The notes: generated by a model from the sequence alone, not told the origin. 64,000 nt of DNA from an uncultured Pseudomonadales bacterium (GCA_943787595.1 CALSNA010000005.1:186001-250000); one strand, 5' to 3'; positions 30,323-38,957 are shown, numbered from the stretch's first letter. Translations and numbers: made by a program.

Positions 30323-31006
30323 CTATATCTCGATTTCCATTTTCTTTACGACACCAATAATATCGTAGTCATTTTTGATATGTATAATTTTGTATTCCGT
30401 GTTTAGTGATTTTAAGTATTGATTTGGTCCATCTAATACTAATCTTTTTAGTGTTAGATCAGAACTATGTTTGAAGACAGCGATCACCACCACGTTGTTA
30501 GTTAAATTTGCGTCTGGATCAACAACTACTGTGGTGCTTCCAAAAGGACATTGGAACCCCGCTAGGTTCTGTATGGCATGGTCTTCAGCCCTTGTGGCAA
30601 AGGCGTTTTGGCCCACATTAGCTGTGGTTTTGTAACACTGAGAACTACCATTCCTGCGAAATTCAGCAGAGAATAAATCCCGATTTACTACCTGTAACCA
30701 AGGTATCAATGGTATTTTGTGAACAAAACCATTGGGCTTTGGAACAATATCCTTGTGTTTTGGAACAATATCCTTGTGTTTTGGAACAATATCCTTGCGG
30801 TAATTATCTACAGATTTACCACGTAACATCCATTCTGGAGAACATTTAAGTATTTCGCAAAGCTTATAAAAATTCTCTCCTTTGGGCTTACTGTCTCCAA
30901 TTTCCCAATTAGAAACAGAGGCCTTACTGACACCAATAAATTTTGCAATTATTGTTTGTGTCAGCCCTAACTCGCTGCGGCGTTCTCTAATTCTTTGATT
31001 CATCAT
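30323..31006 (-). CDS. CI-like phage repressor with degenerate S24 peptidase domain
   Basis: The N-terminal HTH (about residues 4-60; GLTQTIIAKFIGVSKASVSN) is of the XRE type. A linker holds three copies of a seven-residue unit (KDIVPKH, KDIVPKH, KDIVPKP), encoded by 21-bp tandem repeats at about 30745-30805. The C-terminal domain resembles LexA/CI autopeptidases and keeps the lysine of LKRLVLDG. Where the family has G-D-S-M with the catalytic serine, this protein reads E-D-H-A, so self-cleavage is doubtful. The ATG at 31006 is preferred over an upstream TTG. It is transcribed away from cro, the classic immunity layout. Confidence 0.85.
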   Translation of the reverse strand: MMNQRIRERRSELGLTQTIIAKFIGVSKASVSNWEIGDSKPKGENFYKLCEILKCSPEWMLRGKSVDNYRKDIVPKHKDIVPKHKDIVPKPNGFVHKIPLIPWLQVVNRDLFSAEFRRNGSSQCYKTTANVGQNAFATRAEDHAIQNLAGFQCPFGSTTVVVDPDANLTNNVVVIAVFKHSSDLTLKRLVLDGPNQYLKSLNTEYKIIHIKNDYDIIGVVKKMEIEI

Positions 31007-31043
31007 AGTCAAGAAACCTTAACTTAATATGCGTAAATATATA

Positions 31044-31085
31044 TTGACATAATCGTCAATTAAAACTAACTTAGTAAGTAAGTTA
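31044..31085 (+). promoter_or_regulatory. cro promoter region with operator palindrome
   Basis: TTGACA at 31044-31049 is a perfect -35 box. The expected -10 position 17 bases on (TAACTT, 31067-31072) is weak and lies inside a perfect palindrome, TAACTTA (31067-31073) with TAAGTTA (31079-31085). A repressor bound there would block rightward transcription. The region separates the divergent repressor and cro genes. Confidence 0.6.
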
Positions 31086-31104
31086 ATGTTTACTAGGAAG
31101 CTGC

Positions 31105-31290
31105 ATGTACAAAAAAGACGTAATTAGTTTTTTTGGCAAGCAAGTAAAAGTTGCTGAATATCTAGGTATTCATAAAGCAGCCGTTAGTGCATGGCCCGAA
31201 GTAATCCCAGAGAAAAATGCATTAAAACTGGAAAAGCTAACAAAGGGTCAGCTGAAATACGACCCAAAACTTTACGAGAGAGCAGCTTAG
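31105..31290 (+). CDS. Cro-like repressor
   Basis: The 61-residue protein matches small Cro proteins of the Cro/YdaS-like HTH group: MYKKDVISFFGKQVKVAEYL, then GIHKAAVSAWPEVIPEKNAL, ending KLTKGQLKYDPKLYE. It is divergent from the CI-like gene and first in the rightward transcript. It presumably shuts off the repressor promoter when the phage enters lytic growth. Confidence 0.88.
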   Translation: MYKKDVISFFGKQVKVAEYLGIHKAAVSAWPEVIPEKNALKLEKLTKGQLKYDPKLYERAA

Positions 31291-31337
31291 TTATCGCATG
31301 AATAAAAACAAACGTTTTACAATTTACAGGTAAACCC

Positions 31338-31766
31338 ATGAATCATATCGACGTGGCGGTGCATGCTACCATCTATTCATCCGGCATGCCTGCAAAAGAG
31401 ATATCCACACGACTGGGTATGTCTCATCAGGTTTTAATCAACAAGGCCAACCCAAAATCCACCTCACACAAACTAAACCTCCGCGAAGCCGTAGCCATCA
31501 TGTTGCTGACGGGCAACTATCTCATACTGAACGCCATTGAAACGGAACTGGATATAAACAAACGCACTGAAAAATCTTCACCGGACCAACTGGTACATGA
31601 TGTACTCAAGGCAACAGGAGAAGTTGGGGAGGTTGCTCTGGCCGTCAATGAAGCTCTGAAGGATGACCTTTTTACCCCGCGAGAAAAGGAAAAGTGTCGA
31701 AATGAGATTGACGAAGCCATCGAATACCTGACCCGATTACGGGCCTCCGTGGTTGATTACCCTTAA
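31338..31766 (+). CDS. CII-like phage regulatory protein (Phage_CP76 family)
   Basis: The 142 residues fit the CP76/CII family. An HTH lies in the first 65 residues (SGMPAKEISTRLGMSHQVLI, then NPKSTSHKLNLREAVAIM), and a helical C-terminal half (about 80-135) probably drives oligomerisation. Members activate lysogeny promoters at early infection. It follows cro by 47 bases on the same strand. Confidence 0.85.
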   Translation: MNHIDVAVHATIYSSGMPAKEISTRLGMSHQVLINKANPKSTSHKLNLREAVAIMLLTGNYLILNAIETELDINKRTEKSSPDQLVHDVLKATGEVGEVALAVNEALKDDLFTPREKEKCRNEIDEAIEYLTRLRASVVDYP

Positions 31767-31912
31767 TACATGATGAAAACCCAGACCGGAGATGACCCAT
31801 TAATTAACAGCAGCTTGAAACCAAACCTTTAAAGAGAGCGACTGACCGGATGCGCCAACATCAGGTCAGCCATCAAGACACAGGACATGACCTGTGAATC
31901 AATCGAGGCTCT

Positions 31913-31932
31913 CCCCCGTCGCGCGACAGGGG
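31913..31932. other. G+C-rich hairpin in the gap after the CII-like gene
   Basis: CCCC and GGGG arms with GTCG/CGAC inside form a stem of eight pairs with one mismatch. Only TTT follows, so it is a weak terminator candidate at best. The remaining 250 bases between 31767 and 32016 hold no gene that I can support. Confidence 0.35.
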
Positions 31933-32016
31933 TTTAGTGTATCACATGATTCTAAGGGTCGTGACCTGTGCTTACAATAAATGGTGCATGCCATTTACAG
32001 ACCGGCAGAGGTAGTT

Positions 32017-32274
32017 ATGGAGTCCGATCAAAAACGGTGGTGTCTGGATCGCAAGATTAACGTCACCAACATCGTTGCATTTGCTGGATTGATCGTCAGT
32101 TTAATTTTTTGGGGTACGGATGTTGACCAGCGTATTGAACTGTTGAGTCAGCAACAGTCTTTTGACAGATCACGAGCCGAAGCAGAGCGTCTTGAACATC
32201 AGGCACAGCTAAGAGAAATTAACAATAACCTGAAATCGCTATACCAGATACTGATCAACAGACAAAACCCATAG
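32017..32274 (+). CDS. Small membrane-anchored coiled-coil phage protein
   Basis: From the ATG at 32017 (preceded by GAGG) the product is 85 residues: a polar start with WCLDRKINV, one transmembrane segment at about 17-33 (IVAFAGLIVSLIFWG), then a coiled coil (about 38-78). The layout resembles a small protein often seen near replication genes in temperate phages and loosely called holin-like. Function unknown; a superinfection or membrane-association role is possible. Confidence 0.65.
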   Translation: MESDQKRWCLDRKINVTNIVAFAGLIVSLIFWGTDVDQRIELLSQQQSFDRSRAEAERLEHQAQLREINNNLKSLYQILINRQNP

Positions 32275-32310
32275 ATACCTATACTCGACCTCAACACGGG
32301 ATGTATCTGT

Positions 32311-34740
32311 ATGAAACCAACCGATAATACCGTGCCGATTGCTTCAGGCCGACCCCTCAAATTGTCTGAAGGCCCCACGCGCAACAGCAAACGGGTCAAA
32401 AATACCACGGTCAAGTTTGCTGAGTTTGTGCAACGGCTCAAACAGCCAGTCAGAACTCCTGAATCCCTGGCCGATTTTTTCAGGGCATCCAAAAAAGTCA
32501 AAAACGATATCAAGGATCAGGGCTATTATATTTTTGGTCATTTTGATCAGGGTATCCGTAAAAAAATCAATCTTCAGGGCCGCGATGCCATTGTCCTTGA
32601 TGGTGATTTCCTGTCTGAAGATTACGAGCTGGTACTGGAACTGGCACTGTCTCAGGTGGCCCACGTCTATTGCTCCACCCACTCACACCGTCCCAAAAAA
32701 CCCAGAATAAGGGTCGTTATTCCCCTGACCCGTAGCGTTACCCCCGATGAATATGTGGCCATTGCCCGTAAAATAGCCGATGACATTGGCATGGACTACT
32801 TCGACGATACCACCTATGAAGTGAGCCGGCCCATGTTCTGGCCCTCGGTAAGCAAGGACGGGGATTACGTTTTTTATGAACAAAAAGGCGACTGGCTCAA
32901 CCCGGACGATGTGCTGGCCCGATACACGAACTGGCAGGATCAGCTGGAATGGCCCCTGTCGAGCCGGGAACTGGATCACCCTGAAAAAGCCCTGCGGCAA
33001 TCACAAAAATCAGCCCAGGACCCCTTACAAAAACCAAATATCATTGGTTCCTTTTGCCGCACCTACACCATTACCGATGTCATAACCAAATGGTTACCCG
33101 ATATCTATGAGCCGGGCATAGGTGACAACCGTTACAGCTACCTGCCCGGTTCAACCATCAACGGGGCCGTGGTTTACGATGACAAATTTCTCTATTCCAA
33201 CCATGGCACGGATCCCGTCGGTGGCCGTCTGGTCAATGCCTTTGATCTGGTGCGGCTGCATCTGTACCGGGAACAGGATGACCAGGCCCGTGCCGGGACA
33301 CCGGCCATCCGTATGCCCAGCTACATGGCCATGTCGGAACTGGCCCGGAACGATACCGAGGTCAAGGAACAGCGGGTACTGAGTGTCATTAAGGATTTTA
33401 ACGGGATCAACTCTGATGAAGACACGCCAGCAGAGACTGGCAAGACCAAAGCGTCAACAGAATGGTTAAAGGAACTGGCTCTGGATGACCGGGGCAATAT
33501 CCTGCCCAAACTGACTAATATAGAGCTCATTCTACAGCATGACACGAAGTTTGCCGGACGCATTGCCTTCAATGAACTGGCCCAGTCACCAGTGTTTACG
33601 CAGTCACTACCGTGGATGCCCTGTGTCAAAAATCGTAGTGGCACCAAATGGGACGGCCATGACGACCTGCAACTGAGGCAGTATCTGGAAACTGTGTATA
33701 AGGTGGAAGTATCAAAGGACCGTGTGTTTGATGTCGTCAATTTGATCGCCCTGAAACATCGTTTCCATCCAATTAAAGATTACCTTGGCAGCTTGCACTG
33801 GGATGGCGAAAAACGGATAGACACCATGTTACACCGTTATCTGGGAGTAGCACGCTCGGCCTATTCCGATGCCGTCAGTCGCAAGGTGCTGTGTGCGGCT
33901 GTAGCGCGGGTATTTACTCCGGGATGCAAGTTTGACTATGTACTGGTTTTGGAAAGTCGCCAGGGGCAGCGTAAATCATCGTTCATTGAAACCCTGGCCG
34001 TGGACTGGTTTGGTGACGGGGTTGAGTCGTTCAAGGGCAAGGAGGCCGTTGAAGGTATGCTGGGGCAGTGGATCATTGAACTGGGTGAGCTCACGGCCTT
34101 TTCCCGTGCCGACATTGAATCCATGAAAGCCTTTATCACCCGCAAGGAAGACCGGGTGCGACTTGCCTATGACCGAAGACCAGGCGTATATCCGCGTCAG
34201 ACGATCTTTATCGGTACGACCAACCGTGACGACTACCTCAAGGATGAAACCGGCAACCGGCGGTTCTGGCCCGTGGCGTGTGAAGTCGAATCCATCGATG
34301 TGGATGCCTTAAAACAGGAACGTGACCAGCTGTGGGCCGAAGCGGTGCAGTTATGGCAATCGGGTGAACCGCTGTATCTGGAAAATCAAAATACTGAACA
34401 GCTGGCCAGTGCCGAACAAAAAGAGCGTTATGCCAGTGACAGCTGGTCTGATCTGATTGCTCAGTGGCTGGACCAGCCCATACCGGAAAACTACTGGGAG
34501 TTGCCAGCCGACGTTGATATTGAACTCATGGCTCAGGAAAAAACCGTGATACGGGACCGGACCTGCATCCGTGAAATTTGGGAGCACTGTTTCAAACGCG
34601 ACATCACCCGAATGACCGCCACGGATGAAAACCGCATTCGTCGCTGCATGTTACGCATAGATGGGTGGAGTGACAAAACCAAGGCAACCCGTTTTGGTCA
34701 ACGGTATGGAAACATAAAAGGATACCAGAAAATTAATTAG
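32311..34740 (+). CDS. VapE/VirE-type phage primase-helicase
   Basis: The 809-residue protein has an N-terminal primase-like half (about 1-340) and a virulence-associated E helicase domain (about 450-690). Visible motifs are the Walker A-like LESRQGQRKSSFIETLA, then WIIELGELTAFSRADIES (Walker B region) and FIGTTNRDDYLKDETGNRRF (sensor/arginine finger). A C-terminal winged-helix-like part ends the protein. These proteins open and prime the phage origin. The iteron cluster begins 145 bases downstream, which suits that role. It is the main replication protein of the rightward transcript. Confidence 0.92.
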   Translation: MKPTDNTVPIASGRPLKLSEGPTRNSKRVKNTTVKFAEFVQRLKQPVRTPESLADFFRASKKVKNDIKDQGYYIFGHFDQGIRKKINLQGRDAIVLDGDFLSEDYELVLELALSQVAHVYCSTHSHRPKKPRIRVVIPLTRSVTPDEYVAIARKIADDIGMDYFDDTTYEVSRPMFWPSVSKDGDYVFYEQKGDWLNPDDVLARYTNWQDQLEWPLSSRELDHPEKALRQSQKSAQDPLQKPNIIGSFCRTYTITDVITKWLPDIYEPGIGDNRYSYLPGSTINGAVVYDDKFLYSNHGTDPVGGRLVNAFDLVRLHLYREQDDQARAGTPAIRMPSYMAMSELARNDTEVKEQRVLSVIKDFNGINSDEDTPAETGKTKASTEWLKELALDDRGNILPKLTNIELILQHDTKFAGRIAFNELAQSPVFTQSLPWMPCVKNRSGTKWDGHDDLQLRQYLETVYKVEVSKDRVFDVVNLIALKHRFHPIKDYLGSLHWDGEKRIDTMLHRYLGVARSAYSDAVSRKVLCAAVARVFTPGCKFDYVLVLESRQGQRKSSFIETLAVDWFGDGVESFKGKEAVEGMLGQWIIELGELTAFSRADIESMKAFITRKEDRVRLAYDRRPGVYPRQTIFIGTTNRDDYLKDETGNRRFWPVACEVESIDVDALKQERDQLWAEAVQLWQSGEPLYLENQNTEQLASAEQKERYASDSWSDLIAQWLDQPIPENYWELPADVDIELMAQEKTVIRDRTCIREIWEHCFKRDITRMTATDENRIRRCMLRIDGWSDKTKATRFGQRYGNIKGYQKIN

Positions 34741-34884
34741 GATTTTAATTTAATATATCCAATTTTAACTATTAATACATTGAATTTTAAAGATTTTTAA
34801 ATCTAATGCCCATTAAAAAATAAATATATTTTAGCAAATTTTGTTTTTCTATATTTTCTATACTTAAAACAACAGTAACAAGAG

Positions 34885-35148
34885 GCGTCACATCTAAATA
34901 TTTGGAAAAATCTTAATTTTTGTGACGCTTGTGACGCTATATGACTTTTTGTGACGCCTGTAAAAATGGCATATCTTGTTGAATAACAAGATATGTGAAG
35001 CTTGTGACGCTTGTGACTTCTCTTTTCAAAAAGGTTACAAGTAAGGGAGTTATAGAAATTATAGAGCGTTTATATTTTCTATAATTTCTATAATTTCTAT
35101 ATCTGGAGGGTATATAGGAACTGGGCGTCACAGCGTCACAGCGTCACA
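34885..35148. other. Probable phage replication origin with TGTGACGC iterons
   Basis: The octamer TGTGACGC occurs at 34921, 34930, 34950 and 35003. Its reverse complement GCGTCACA occurs at 34885 and as three exact head-to-tail copies at 35125-35148. A partial TGTGAC is at 35012. Between the two clusters lie a 10-bp hairpin (34971-34994) and an AT-rich strip of repeated TCTATAATT (about 35075-35100) suitable for unwinding. There is no gene here, and the helicase-primase gene is adjacent. Together these are the parts of an iteron origin. Confidence 0.7.
34971..34994. repeat. 10-bp perfect inverted repeat within the origin region
   Basis: ATATCTTGTT and AACAAGATAT flank GAAT. The A+T-rich stem without a T-run does not look like a terminator. 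Its position between iterons suggests a structural element of the origin. Confidence 0.65.
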
Positions 35149-35254
35149 AATGTAAACACGTTGATTTTTAGACAAACAGGCATGTGTTTATATTGAGTCA
35201 TATGCCTAAAAACGACATTAATATTGATCCTTCATTTACTGACAAGAGTAGATT

Positions 35255-35659
35255 GTGGACACCTCACAACAATTAAAACAGCTGAACACGGCACGAACCA
35301 GACTGATTACTGACCTGACCAGACTATTGACGGATCCGCTTGTCAGGTCAACCGATGTACTTTCATTGCAAGGTCAGTTAAGCGACGTTGAGGCCGCGAT
35401 TGGTCGCATTAGAGGTTCAGGTATTATCGTCACGGATCATGCCGTGATTCGCTATCTGGAACGGGTCATGGGTCTGGATATCAGTCAATTAAGGCACGAT
35501 ATCCTGCCAGCACACACGGTAAAACTAGCCATGCAGTTAGGTAATGGACAGTACCCCATAGGTAATGGAGCTAGGGCCATTGTGCGTGATAACACAGTTG
35601 TGAGCATTATTAAAAAGCACGTCAAATCAAAAAAGAGGTCACGCCCTATAAGTCGATAA
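35255..35659 (+). CDS. Hypothetical phage protein
   Basis: No named family is certain. The 134 residues have a helical N-terminal half (about 1-50) and a second half with SGIIVTDHAVIRYLERVMGL, a pattern I associate with small phage proteins of unknown role, ending in a basic tail (KKHVKSKKRSRPISR). The start is GTG at 35255. A different short frame of 24 codons (35203-35277) overlaps its start and might be a leader peptide, but support is weak. Confidence 0.65.
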   Translation: MDTSQQLKQLNTARTRLITDLTRLLTDPLVRSTDVLSLQGQLSDVEAAIGRIRGSGIIVTDHAVIRYLERVMGLDISQLRHDILPAHTVKLAMQLGNGQYPIGNGARAIVRDNTVVSIIKKHVKSKKRSRPISR

Positions 35660-35703
35660 CCCACATGTACTTTTTAACATCGTTGCCAAAGCAGGTGTTA
35701 CCG

Positions 35704-35931
35704 ATGAAATATATAGGCGTTAATGAATTGAATATCCCTGTTGGGGAGGATCACCCACGTGCAAGACTAACCAATCACGATGTCGATTTGATTTGCGAGT
35801 TACACGATGAGGGGATTGGCTATGGTGAGATTGCCAAGAAGTTCAATATTTCAAAAGGTTCGGTAAGGGACTTTGTAACGGGTCGGCGTAGAAGTCAGTA
35901 CCCAGTGCGATTAAAACGGGTAGCCCAGTAA
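35704..35931 (+). CDS. Small HTH phage protein
   Basis: From the ATG at 35704 (MKYIGVNELNIPVGEDHPRA) the product is 75 residues. It holds one helix-turn-helix: LTNHDVDLICELHDEGIGYG then EIAKKFNISKGSVRDFVTGR. The basic end (RRRSQYPVRLKRV) suits DNA binding. The ORF extends upstream to 35665, but the internal start is better placed. A role as late regulator is possible because it is the last rightward gene before the late region. The gap after it (35932-36107) holds a minus-strand fragment ending KENFDAKIKELENADNSDD. Confidence 0.65.
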   Translation: MKYIGVNELNIPVGEDHPRARLTNHDVDLICELHDEGIGYGEIAKKFNISKGSVRDFVTGRRRSQYPVRLKRVAQ

Positions 35932-36107
35932 TTAATCGTCACTGTTATCTGCGTTTTCGAGCTCTTTTATTTTTGCATCAAAGTTTTCTTTTTGGGACGT
36001 GATTGTTCAGGTCAGGTTATACCTGTCTGTTTTATATTGTATCAGAGGTAAATTGGTAATTATCTACCGTGAATAAAAAAATCAATCTGATCAATAAGTT
36101 AAATCAA

Positions 36108-37187
36108 TTAGTGAACCACTTTTTCCATATAACAATCCAGAAAATGTTCCGTCACACCCTGTATTTTTCTTCGAGTACATAAGGCTAAAAGTTCTTCTAC
36201 AGAAGAATAACTAAAGAAGCGAGTGTCTAAAGGTTTGTAGTGCTGCTTATTAGCTTCGTTGACTACTTTTTGTCTATTTTCATCAGACGCAACAATAACG
36301 TAACGGGTATTTATTGCTGGTATTTCGCTTTGCAAATGCCGCATTCTATCTAGTCCGGATGTCACACCAGTTGAATGTTCAACCTCGATAACAGCAGGCA
36401 TCAACTTTCCATTCTGAAACCAAATGCAATCTATGAACTTTGCACGTTTTTGAGCCTCGGAGTAAGCCATTAAGACTTTCTCACTGTCTAGCTTTTCAAT
36501 GACTCCAGCATGCTCAGCAATTCGCTTACCGTCGTGAATGATCCCTTTATCGTTTTGAGCAATCCAAGTTTTGTAGCCAAGCTGTTTGCCTATGTGGTAC
36601 AGCGCAACTTGCATAAAGCAGTGACGTCTATCTGTATTACTTATTGGAATTTCATTTTGGCTTGGTAGATTGATCAAATCTGTTCTTGGTAAGTATGCGT
36701 CGTGAACGGCTACCTCTAAGACTACACCTGCTACTTCTGCCTTTTGAACAATACCTCTCTTATGCGGTTCGTTAGGACGCCAAAGCAAATGTTTATGACC
36801 TTTCTTAGTTACTGTGACACTAGCTTTTGTTTCAAACCTTCCAGGATTACAAAAGTAAAATTGTGGAGTATGTGCAAGCAAAGCTTCTAAGACACTACGA
36901 GTGTTATAGCTGCCACCAAGAACACGATCAAAGTTAACAGGTGTATTCTCTATGAAACTATTGGCTACACGCCATAGCATTTCAGTTGAGATTGATTCTA
37001 CTTTAGCCTCTTTTTCAGTCCTTTTTCCTAGTATCCAACGTTTTATACTTATTGGACCTTCAGGTAAAGTCACATTAACTAACTTTATCAACCCTTTGTT
37101 TCGAGGATTAATATAGTTGAATGTCTGCTGTTTATCTAACTGGTTAATAAAATAGGCTAAATTGCTAGCTGTTAGTATCGTGCCCAT
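36108..37187 (-). CDS. Presumed type II restriction endonuclease
   Basis: The 359-residue protein lies nine bases behind a cytosine methyltransferase gene on the same strand, the standard layout of a type II restriction-modification pair. A possible PD-(D/E)xK core is AKFIDCIWFQNGKLMPAVIE followed by VEHSTGVTSGLDRMRHL, with an Asp and an E-V-E pair. I cannot assign recognition sequence or family. The first 120 residues include a basic helical segment. The G+C content is lower than in the adjacent structural genes, consistent with separate acquisition. Confidence 0.7.
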   Translation of the reverse strand: MGTILTASNLAYFINQLDKQQTFNYINPRNKGLIKLVNVTLPEGPISIKRWILGKRTEKEAKVESISTEMLWRVANSFIENTPVNFDRVLGGSYNTRSVLEALLAHTPQFYFCNPGRFETKASVTVTKKGHKHLLWRPNEPHKRGIVQKAEVAGVVLEVAVHDAYLPRTDLINLPSQNEIPISNTDRRHCFMQVALYHIGKQLGYKTWIAQNDKGIIHDGKRIAEHAGVIEKLDSEKVLMAYSEAQKRAKFIDCIWFQNGKLMPAVIEVEHSTGVTSGLDRMRHLQSEIPAINTRYVIVASDENRQKVVNEANKQHYKPLDTRFFSYSSVEELLALCTRRKIQGVTEHFLDCYMEKVVH

Positions 37188-37196
37188 TACTTTTCC

Positions 37197-38306
37197 TCAG
37201 CCGTACCAATCAACGAAGTTTTTAATTGCTGATGCAATACCTCTTGATGCTAAGTAGGGTACACCATTGCCTATCGTTTTGAACATATTTGATAGTGTGA
37301 TGTGTGGAGGAATTACAAACTCTGCTGGTATTGATTGTATTGCTAAAGCTTCTGATGCTGATATACGCCTAGCTTTATATGGATGCAAATGAACCTCGTT
37401 ATTTCCATAAGCCGCGGTTGGTGAATAACGCCAGCGATGAAAACGTTTGTAAGACTTTTTACTATCGTCACCCTCCAATACTGATTGAAAACGGGGTAAA
37501 CCACCTCTTGGTATAAAATGATGGCTTGCATTGGGATGATTCTCGACCTGGTTTTGCTGAAACCAGTATTGAACCGTTAACTCTTCAATAATCCCTTCTG
37601 GACATTCACGTTCTCCATCTTCAACGAAAATATCTTTTGTAGGCCAGGCTAATTTAGCTAATTCGTCAACTGAGTAACGGATACCTTGTGACCAATCAAA
37701 TTTGGATACATCACGTTCTAAAAAGCCAATTAGAATTATTCTTTCTCTGTCCTGTGGAGCACCATACTCTATAGCGTTGATCAGTTTTTCAGTCAGATTA
37801 TATCCACTGTTAGATAGCGTATCTTTGAGTTTTTCAAAAAAATCCCTGTGCTTAGCTGTACGATAGAGTCCTTTTACATTTTCAAAAATAAAAAAATCAG
37901 GATGAAGCTTACAAATCAAATCAACATAAGTTGATGATAGTCTTCCATTTTCACCTTTATGACCTTTATTTTTGCCACCAACGGAGAAATCCGGGCAGGG
38001 AGGCCCACCAATAAATCCAATTAATTTATGTCTTGTACGAGCTTCTACAATTTGATCACTAAGCCGCTTAAAGTCTTTACTTATCAGTAGGTGTGCTATA
38101 TCTGTCTCATCGTGGCCGTAAATAGGTAAATCGATCCCCATACCTCTACGAGCAGACCTGTAAACGTCCATAAACGGTGCGTGATATTCATTTGCAAAAA
38201 GAACATTAAAGCCCTCAGTTGTTTCAAAGCCCAGATCGAGGAATCCTGCACCTGAGAAAAAAGAAAAAATGCCTGCATCAAGGGCAATAGAATCTAGTCT
38301 TCTCAT
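37197..38306 (-). CDS. DNA (cytosine-5) methyltransferase
   Basis: All key C5-methyltransferase motifs are present in order within 369 residues: FSFFSGAGFLDLGFE (I, AdoMet binding), GFIGGPPCPDFSVGG (IV, with the catalytic Cys), IFENVKGLYR (VI), GAPQDRERIILIGF (VIII), and IGNGVPYLASRGIA (X). The target recognition region, about 210-310, is not assignable to a known specificity. It is first in a two-gene operon with the endonuclease. The cassette runs against the late genes and is inserted between the replication and packaging modules. Confidence 0.93.
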   Translation of the reverse strand: MRRLDSIALDAGIFSFFSGAGFLDLGFETTEGFNVLFANEYHAPFMDVYRSARRGMGIDLPIYGHDETDIAHLLISKDFKRLSDQIVEARTRHKLIGFIGGPPCPDFSVGGKNKGHKGENGRLSSTYVDLICKLHPDFFIFENVKGLYRTAKHRDFFEKLKDTLSNSGYNLTEKLINAIEYGAPQDRERIILIGFLERDVSKFDWSQGIRYSVDELAKLAWPTKDIFVEDGERECPEGIIEELTVQYWFQQNQVENHPNASHHFIPRGGLPRFQSVLEGDDSKKSYKRFHRWRYSPTAAYGNNEVHLHPYKARRISASEALAIQSIPAEFVIPPHITLSNMFKTIGNGVPYLASRGIASAIKNFVDWYG

Positions 38307-38676
38307 TTATTTGTAACTCCGCGAAATTGAGTGTATCTAGTCGTCCCTATAGGCTTATTAAAAGCCAAAGCCAATCCTTCTAATAGGGCTTTAAAAGTAT
38401 CTGATTATCTGCTATTTCTCCCGTAAAAACCACGATGACCGCTAAAAGGATCTGTTCAAAATCATGTTAAAGGAAGGATTTGAACATATTTATCATTACT
38501 ACAGGCAAGAGAAAGCAAAAAATGATGCAGAACAACCATCTTCTCAATTAAATGATTTTTAATGATGTAAAAAATAACATAAAATTGTCTCTTTTAACTG
38601 GCAAACAACATCAAAAATTGTTTAAAATAAAATTGCTAACCATTGGTAAGAAACGGATTTCTTAATACCCATGTTG

Positions 38677-38703
38677 AACCCGGCATGAAGCCGGGTTTTT
38701 TTA
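38677..38703 (+). terminator. Rho-independent terminator before the late region
   Basis: ACCCGGC (38678-38684) pairs with GCCGGGT (38690-38696) around a five-base loop and is followed by a run of seven T. It would end rightward transcription from the early region before the terminase genes, isolating the late module. Confidence 0.88.
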
Positions 38704-38884
38704 TGTGTGTTAAATACCTGTATTCAATGCGCATCCTGATGAAAAAGACGTTTTTCATCAATCCAATATGGGAACGGTGTCTACCCGGTCAGTTTCCTGA
38801 AGACCAGCATCTCCTTCCTCTCCCCTTACCATCACATCTATCATCCCATAAACCAGAATACGGCCATCAATCAGGTCATCTGCA

Positions 38885-38922
38885 GGGGGGTGTGCATGGG
38901 TAACTAAAAGTGCTTTAAACTG
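38885..38922 (+). promoter_or_regulatory. 38-bp late element, copy A (diverged)
   Basis: Begins GGGGGGTGTGCAT and ends TTTAAACTG at the same spacing as the three other copies, but its middle differs. It lies 35 bases upstream of the small terminase gene. Its position directly after a terminator is what a late promoter requires. Confidence 0.6.
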
Positions 38923-38957
38923 GCGTTACCATTGACAAACTCGACAGCTAAAAAAAG

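Larger units (their letters stand above)
38307..38957. other. Gap between the restriction-modification cassette and the terminase genes
   Basis: The 650 bases contain a 32-codon plus-strand frame at 38463-38561 (MLKEGFEHIYHYYRQEKAKN, then a short acidic end) that looks like a leftover gene fragment, a rho-independent terminator (38677-38703), and the first 38-bp late element (38885-38922). The AT-rich DNA near 38310-38640 resembles the cassette more than the late genes. Confidence 0.5.

Noticed and set aside
32344..34587. Several long minus-strand frames opposite the helicase-primase gene
   Set aside because: They mirror a gene with clear motifs and have no plausible start signals or family features.
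34971..34994. Rho-independent terminator after the helicase-primase gene
   Set aside because: The stem is A+T-rich and no T-run follows on either strand.
34861..35160. CRISPR array, because of repeated short sequences
   Set aside because: Repeats are only eight bases, occur in both orientations, and have irregular or no spacers.
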